A DNA stretch of 8,251 bases from an uncultured Oscillospiraceae bacterium (GTDB lineage: Bacteria > Bacillota > Clostridia > Oscillospirales > Oscillospiraceae), in assembly GCA_947630345.1 (NCBI GenBank), contig CANRHF010000084.1:1-8251 (forward strand), in the 5' to 3' direction. The translations under genes and the position numbers were made by a program. Under the pieces are notes generated by a model that saw only the letters and a program-made list of their open reading frames with translations, searched no databases and was not told the DNA's origin. The stretch's first letter is position 1; every line of letters begins with the position of its first letter. This document shows positions 7,342 to 8,251 of the stretch, piece after piece.

Positions 7342-8049
7342 CTAATTCCGCTCCTTGGGCCGCTTGTACCGTCCCTGGGGCTCCCAGGCCGGCAAGGGGT
7401 AGCGCTGCATAGCTCCGAAGATCCGCTCCTTTAACTCCGGGTAGCTCTGGCTCAGCTGGAAAATCAGCTCCTTGGTTTCCTCCCGCTTGGTGTGCTTGTC
7501 CACGGGGCAGTGGTTTTTCGCCACCGGCAGGCTCCGCTCCTGGGCGAAGTGGGCGATGGTCTGCTCATGAATGTAGAGCATCGGGCGAATTTGGATGATT
7601 CCCGTCCGGTCCAGGTGGGTCACGGGCTGGAAGCAGCTAATCCGCCCCTCATAAAGAAGGGACATCAGGAAAGTCTCCACGGCGTCGTCATAGTGGTGGC
7701 CCAGGGCCAGCTTGTTGCACCCATGGTCCAGCAGCGCCTGGTCCAGGGCCCCCCGGCGCATTTTGGCGCACATGGAGCAGGGGTTCTTCTCCTTCCGGTA
7801 CTGGAAGATCACCGGCCCGATCTGGGTCTCCACCCGGGTATAGGGCACCTCCAGCTCCCGGCACAGTTCCCGCATGCCCTCATCTTCCAGGCCTAGCCCC
7901 ATGTCAATGGTAATGGCCTCCAGGAAAAAGGGCCGGTCATAGTATTTTTGCAGCTCCCGCAGCAGCACCAGAAGCGTCATGGAGTCCTTCCCGCCGGACA
8001 GTCCTCCACACAGCGGCGAAGCATTCCCACCAGCTTTTGCACGGCACAT
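7342..8049 (-). CDS. TtcA-like PP-loop ATPase (tRNA 2-thiolation type), N-terminus apparently damaged
   Basis: TtcA-family enzymes adenylate a tRNA base (cytidine 32 in TtcA) and insert sulfur with help from an iron-sulfur cluster. In this 235-residue frame the core is intact: PP-loop GLSGGKDS (16-23), ITIDMGLG (47-54), the CxxC pair KNPCSMCAKMRRG (89-100; C91 and C94), LGHHYDDAVETFLMSLLYEGR (116-136), RPML (155-158) and a third cysteine in KNHCPVDKHTKRE (178-190). The residues before the PP-loop (MCRAKAGGNASPLC) do not resemble the family. The next frame of the same DNA does (see 8001-8042), so this ATG, which is only 1 nt from its G-run, is probably not the ancestral start. Either the gene is a pseudogene from a roughly 40-nt deletion, or an N-terminally altered protein is made, or the sequence has an error. 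It is read from a strong promoter at 8191-8219. Confidence 0.85.
   Translation of the reverse strand: MCRAKAGGNASPLCGGLSGGKDSMTLLVLLRELQKYYDRPFFLEAITIDMGLGLEDEGMRELCRELEVPYTRVETQIGPVIFQYRKEKNPCSMCAKMRRGALDQALLDHGCNKLALGHHYDDAVETFLMSLLYEGRISCFQPVTHLDRTGIIQIRPMLYIHEQTIAHFAQERSLPVAKNHCPVDKHTKREETKELIFQLSQSYPELKERIFGAMQRYPLPAWEPQGRYKRPKERN
8001..8042 (-). pseudogene. Relic of the original TtcA-like N-terminus, out of frame with the rest
   Basis: From a GTG at 8040-8042, eight nt after GGGGG, the minus strand reads VQKLVGMLRRCVED, which looks like the normal N-terminal helix of clostridial TtcA-like proteins (M/V-Q-K-x-x-x-x-x-R-R-x-x-x-D). The family then continues with a segment of about a dozen residues ending GD-x-I-A-V-G before SGGKDS. 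Here that segment is missing: the frame instead reads CPAGRTP and stops. The junction is the 5-mer GGACT, which would fit both GAG-GAC-T and GGA-CTG. The missing length is inferred from family memory, about 40 nt, which is not a multiple of three. Confidence 0.6.
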
Positions 8050-8058
8050 TCCCCCAAA

Positions 8059-8111
8059 CGAAAAATAGAAAGTGAGTATTCGTGAGTATTTCAGCGAAAA
8101 ATAGAGTATTC
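8059..8111. repeat. Helically phased GAGTATT repeats with flanking CGAAAAATAG copies
   Basis: GAGTATT occurs at 8074-8080, 8084-8090 and 8104-8110, with starts 10 and 20 bp apart, so the copies face the same side of the helix. The first and third extend to GAGTATTC(G/T)TGAG. CGAAAAATAG also occurs twice, at 8059-8068 and 8095-8104. The array lies about 70-105 bp upstream of the plus-strand start and within the leader of the ttcA-like transcript. It looks like a transcription-factor binding cluster, or a locally duplicated sequence; no factor can be named. Confidence 0.55.
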
Positions 8112-8143
8112 TTGAGCGAATCCTGCTTTTTAGAAAAAAGTAG

Positions 8144-8172
8144 TTGACAAATTTCTTCCTTTGTGATATAAA
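8144..8172 (+). promoter_or_regulatory. Rightward sigma-A promoter for the gene at the right edge
   Basis: TTGACA (8144-8149), a 17-bp spacer and TATAAA (8167-8172) form a near-consensus promoter, preceded by an A/T-rich tract (8126-8140) that could act as an UP element. Transcription should begin near 8179, giving a leader of about 68 nt before the ATG at 8247. The leader crosses the opposite promoter and can fold a hairpin (GGGGCG 8185-8190 with CGCCCC 8198-8203). Confidence 0.88.
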
Positions 8173-8190
8173 AGGGAGGCGTCTGGGGCG

Positions 8191-8219
8191 ATTATACCGC
8201 CCCGGCCTGGATTTGTCAA
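8191..8219 (-). promoter_or_regulatory. Leftward perfect-consensus sigma-A promoter for the ttcA-like gene
   Basis: On the minus strand the sequence is TTGACA (8214-8219), a 17-bp spacer and TATAAT (8191-8196): exact consensus at both boxes. Transcription should start near 8184, giving a leader of about 140 nt before the GTG at 8042. That leader covers the rightward promoter and the GAGTATT array. The two promoters share TTGACAAAT at their -35 ends, forming a 9-bp inverted repeat (8144-8152 and 8211-8219). Confidence 0.88.
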
Positions 8220-8226
8220 ATTTTTA

Positions 8227-8240
8227 CCGATATCGGAGGA
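8227..8240 (+). promoter_or_regulatory. Ribosome binding site within a palindrome
   Basis: GGAGGA (8235-8240) lies 6 nt before the ATG at 8247 and is a strong Shine-Dalgarno sequence. Its first two bases are the end of a perfect 10-bp palindrome, CCGATATCGG (8227-8236), which could bind a protein or slightly mask the site. Confidence 0.7.
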
Positions 8241-8246
8241 AAGCAT

Positions 8247-8251
8247 ATGTC
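8247..8251 (+). CDS. Start of an unidentified rightward gene, cut by window edge
   Basis: Only ATG plus two bases is present. The call rests on context: a strong promoter at 8144-8172 and an ideal ribosome binding site 6 nt upstream. Nothing can be said of the product. It is divergent from the ttcA-like gene. Confidence 0.7.

Noticed and set aside
8183..8205. Hairpin in the rightward leader as a riboswitch or attenuator
   Set aside because: Only a 6-8 bp stem with no T-run and no known aptamer motif; its sequence is accounted for by the -10 and GC-rich spacer of the leftward promoter.

Overview
The window looks like the chromosome of a high-GC gut-type member of Clostridia, probably Oscillospiraceae-like. 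This rests on GC-rich coding sequence with strongly GC-biased third positions, AGGAGG-type ribosome binding sites, consensus sigma-A promoters with 17-bp spacers, and a divergent clostridial form of PurF. The genus is inference, not shown. Every complete gene is on the minus strand; the only plus-strand gene is a start codon at the right edge. No tRNA, rRNA, CRISPR, insertion sequence or phage gene was seen.

Read in the direction of transcription (right to left), the layout is as follows. (1) 8059-8251: a regulatory region between a tRNA-thiolation-type PP-loop ATPase (leftward) and an unseen gene (rightward). It holds two near-perfect sigma-A promoters that face each other, with predicted start sites about 5 bp apart, plus a phased set of GAGTATT repeats. 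(2) 7342-8049: the TtcA-like ATPase, whose N-terminus seems to have lost about 40 nt with a frameshift. (3) 5578-7250: a two-gene unit of an ECF-type sigma factor and an unrecognised 398-residue soluble protein, joined by a TAATG overlap and ended by a strong terminator. (4) 5219-5476: a small protein with a C-terminal membrane segment. (5) 3194-5164: a promoter with a palindrome at its predicted start site, then a DusB-like tRNA-dihydrouridine synthase and a secreted M23 peptidase. (6) 1-3126: the start of a purine operon, promoter > ZTP (pfl) riboswitch > purE > purF > purM, running off the left edge.

The purine block is coherent. AICAR/ZTP accumulates when 10-formyl-THF is short. The riboswitch reads it, and its overlapping terminator would then be prevented from forming, so purE-purF-purM are expressed. 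PurF supplies phosphoribosylamine, PurM makes AIR and PurE carboxylates AIR. The PurF is odd: its N-terminal nucleophile cysteine is replaced by glycine.

The least explained parts are the sigma factor/398-residue protein pair, the face-to-face promoters at the right edge, and the PurF lacking its glutaminase cysteine. None can be declared new without database searches.
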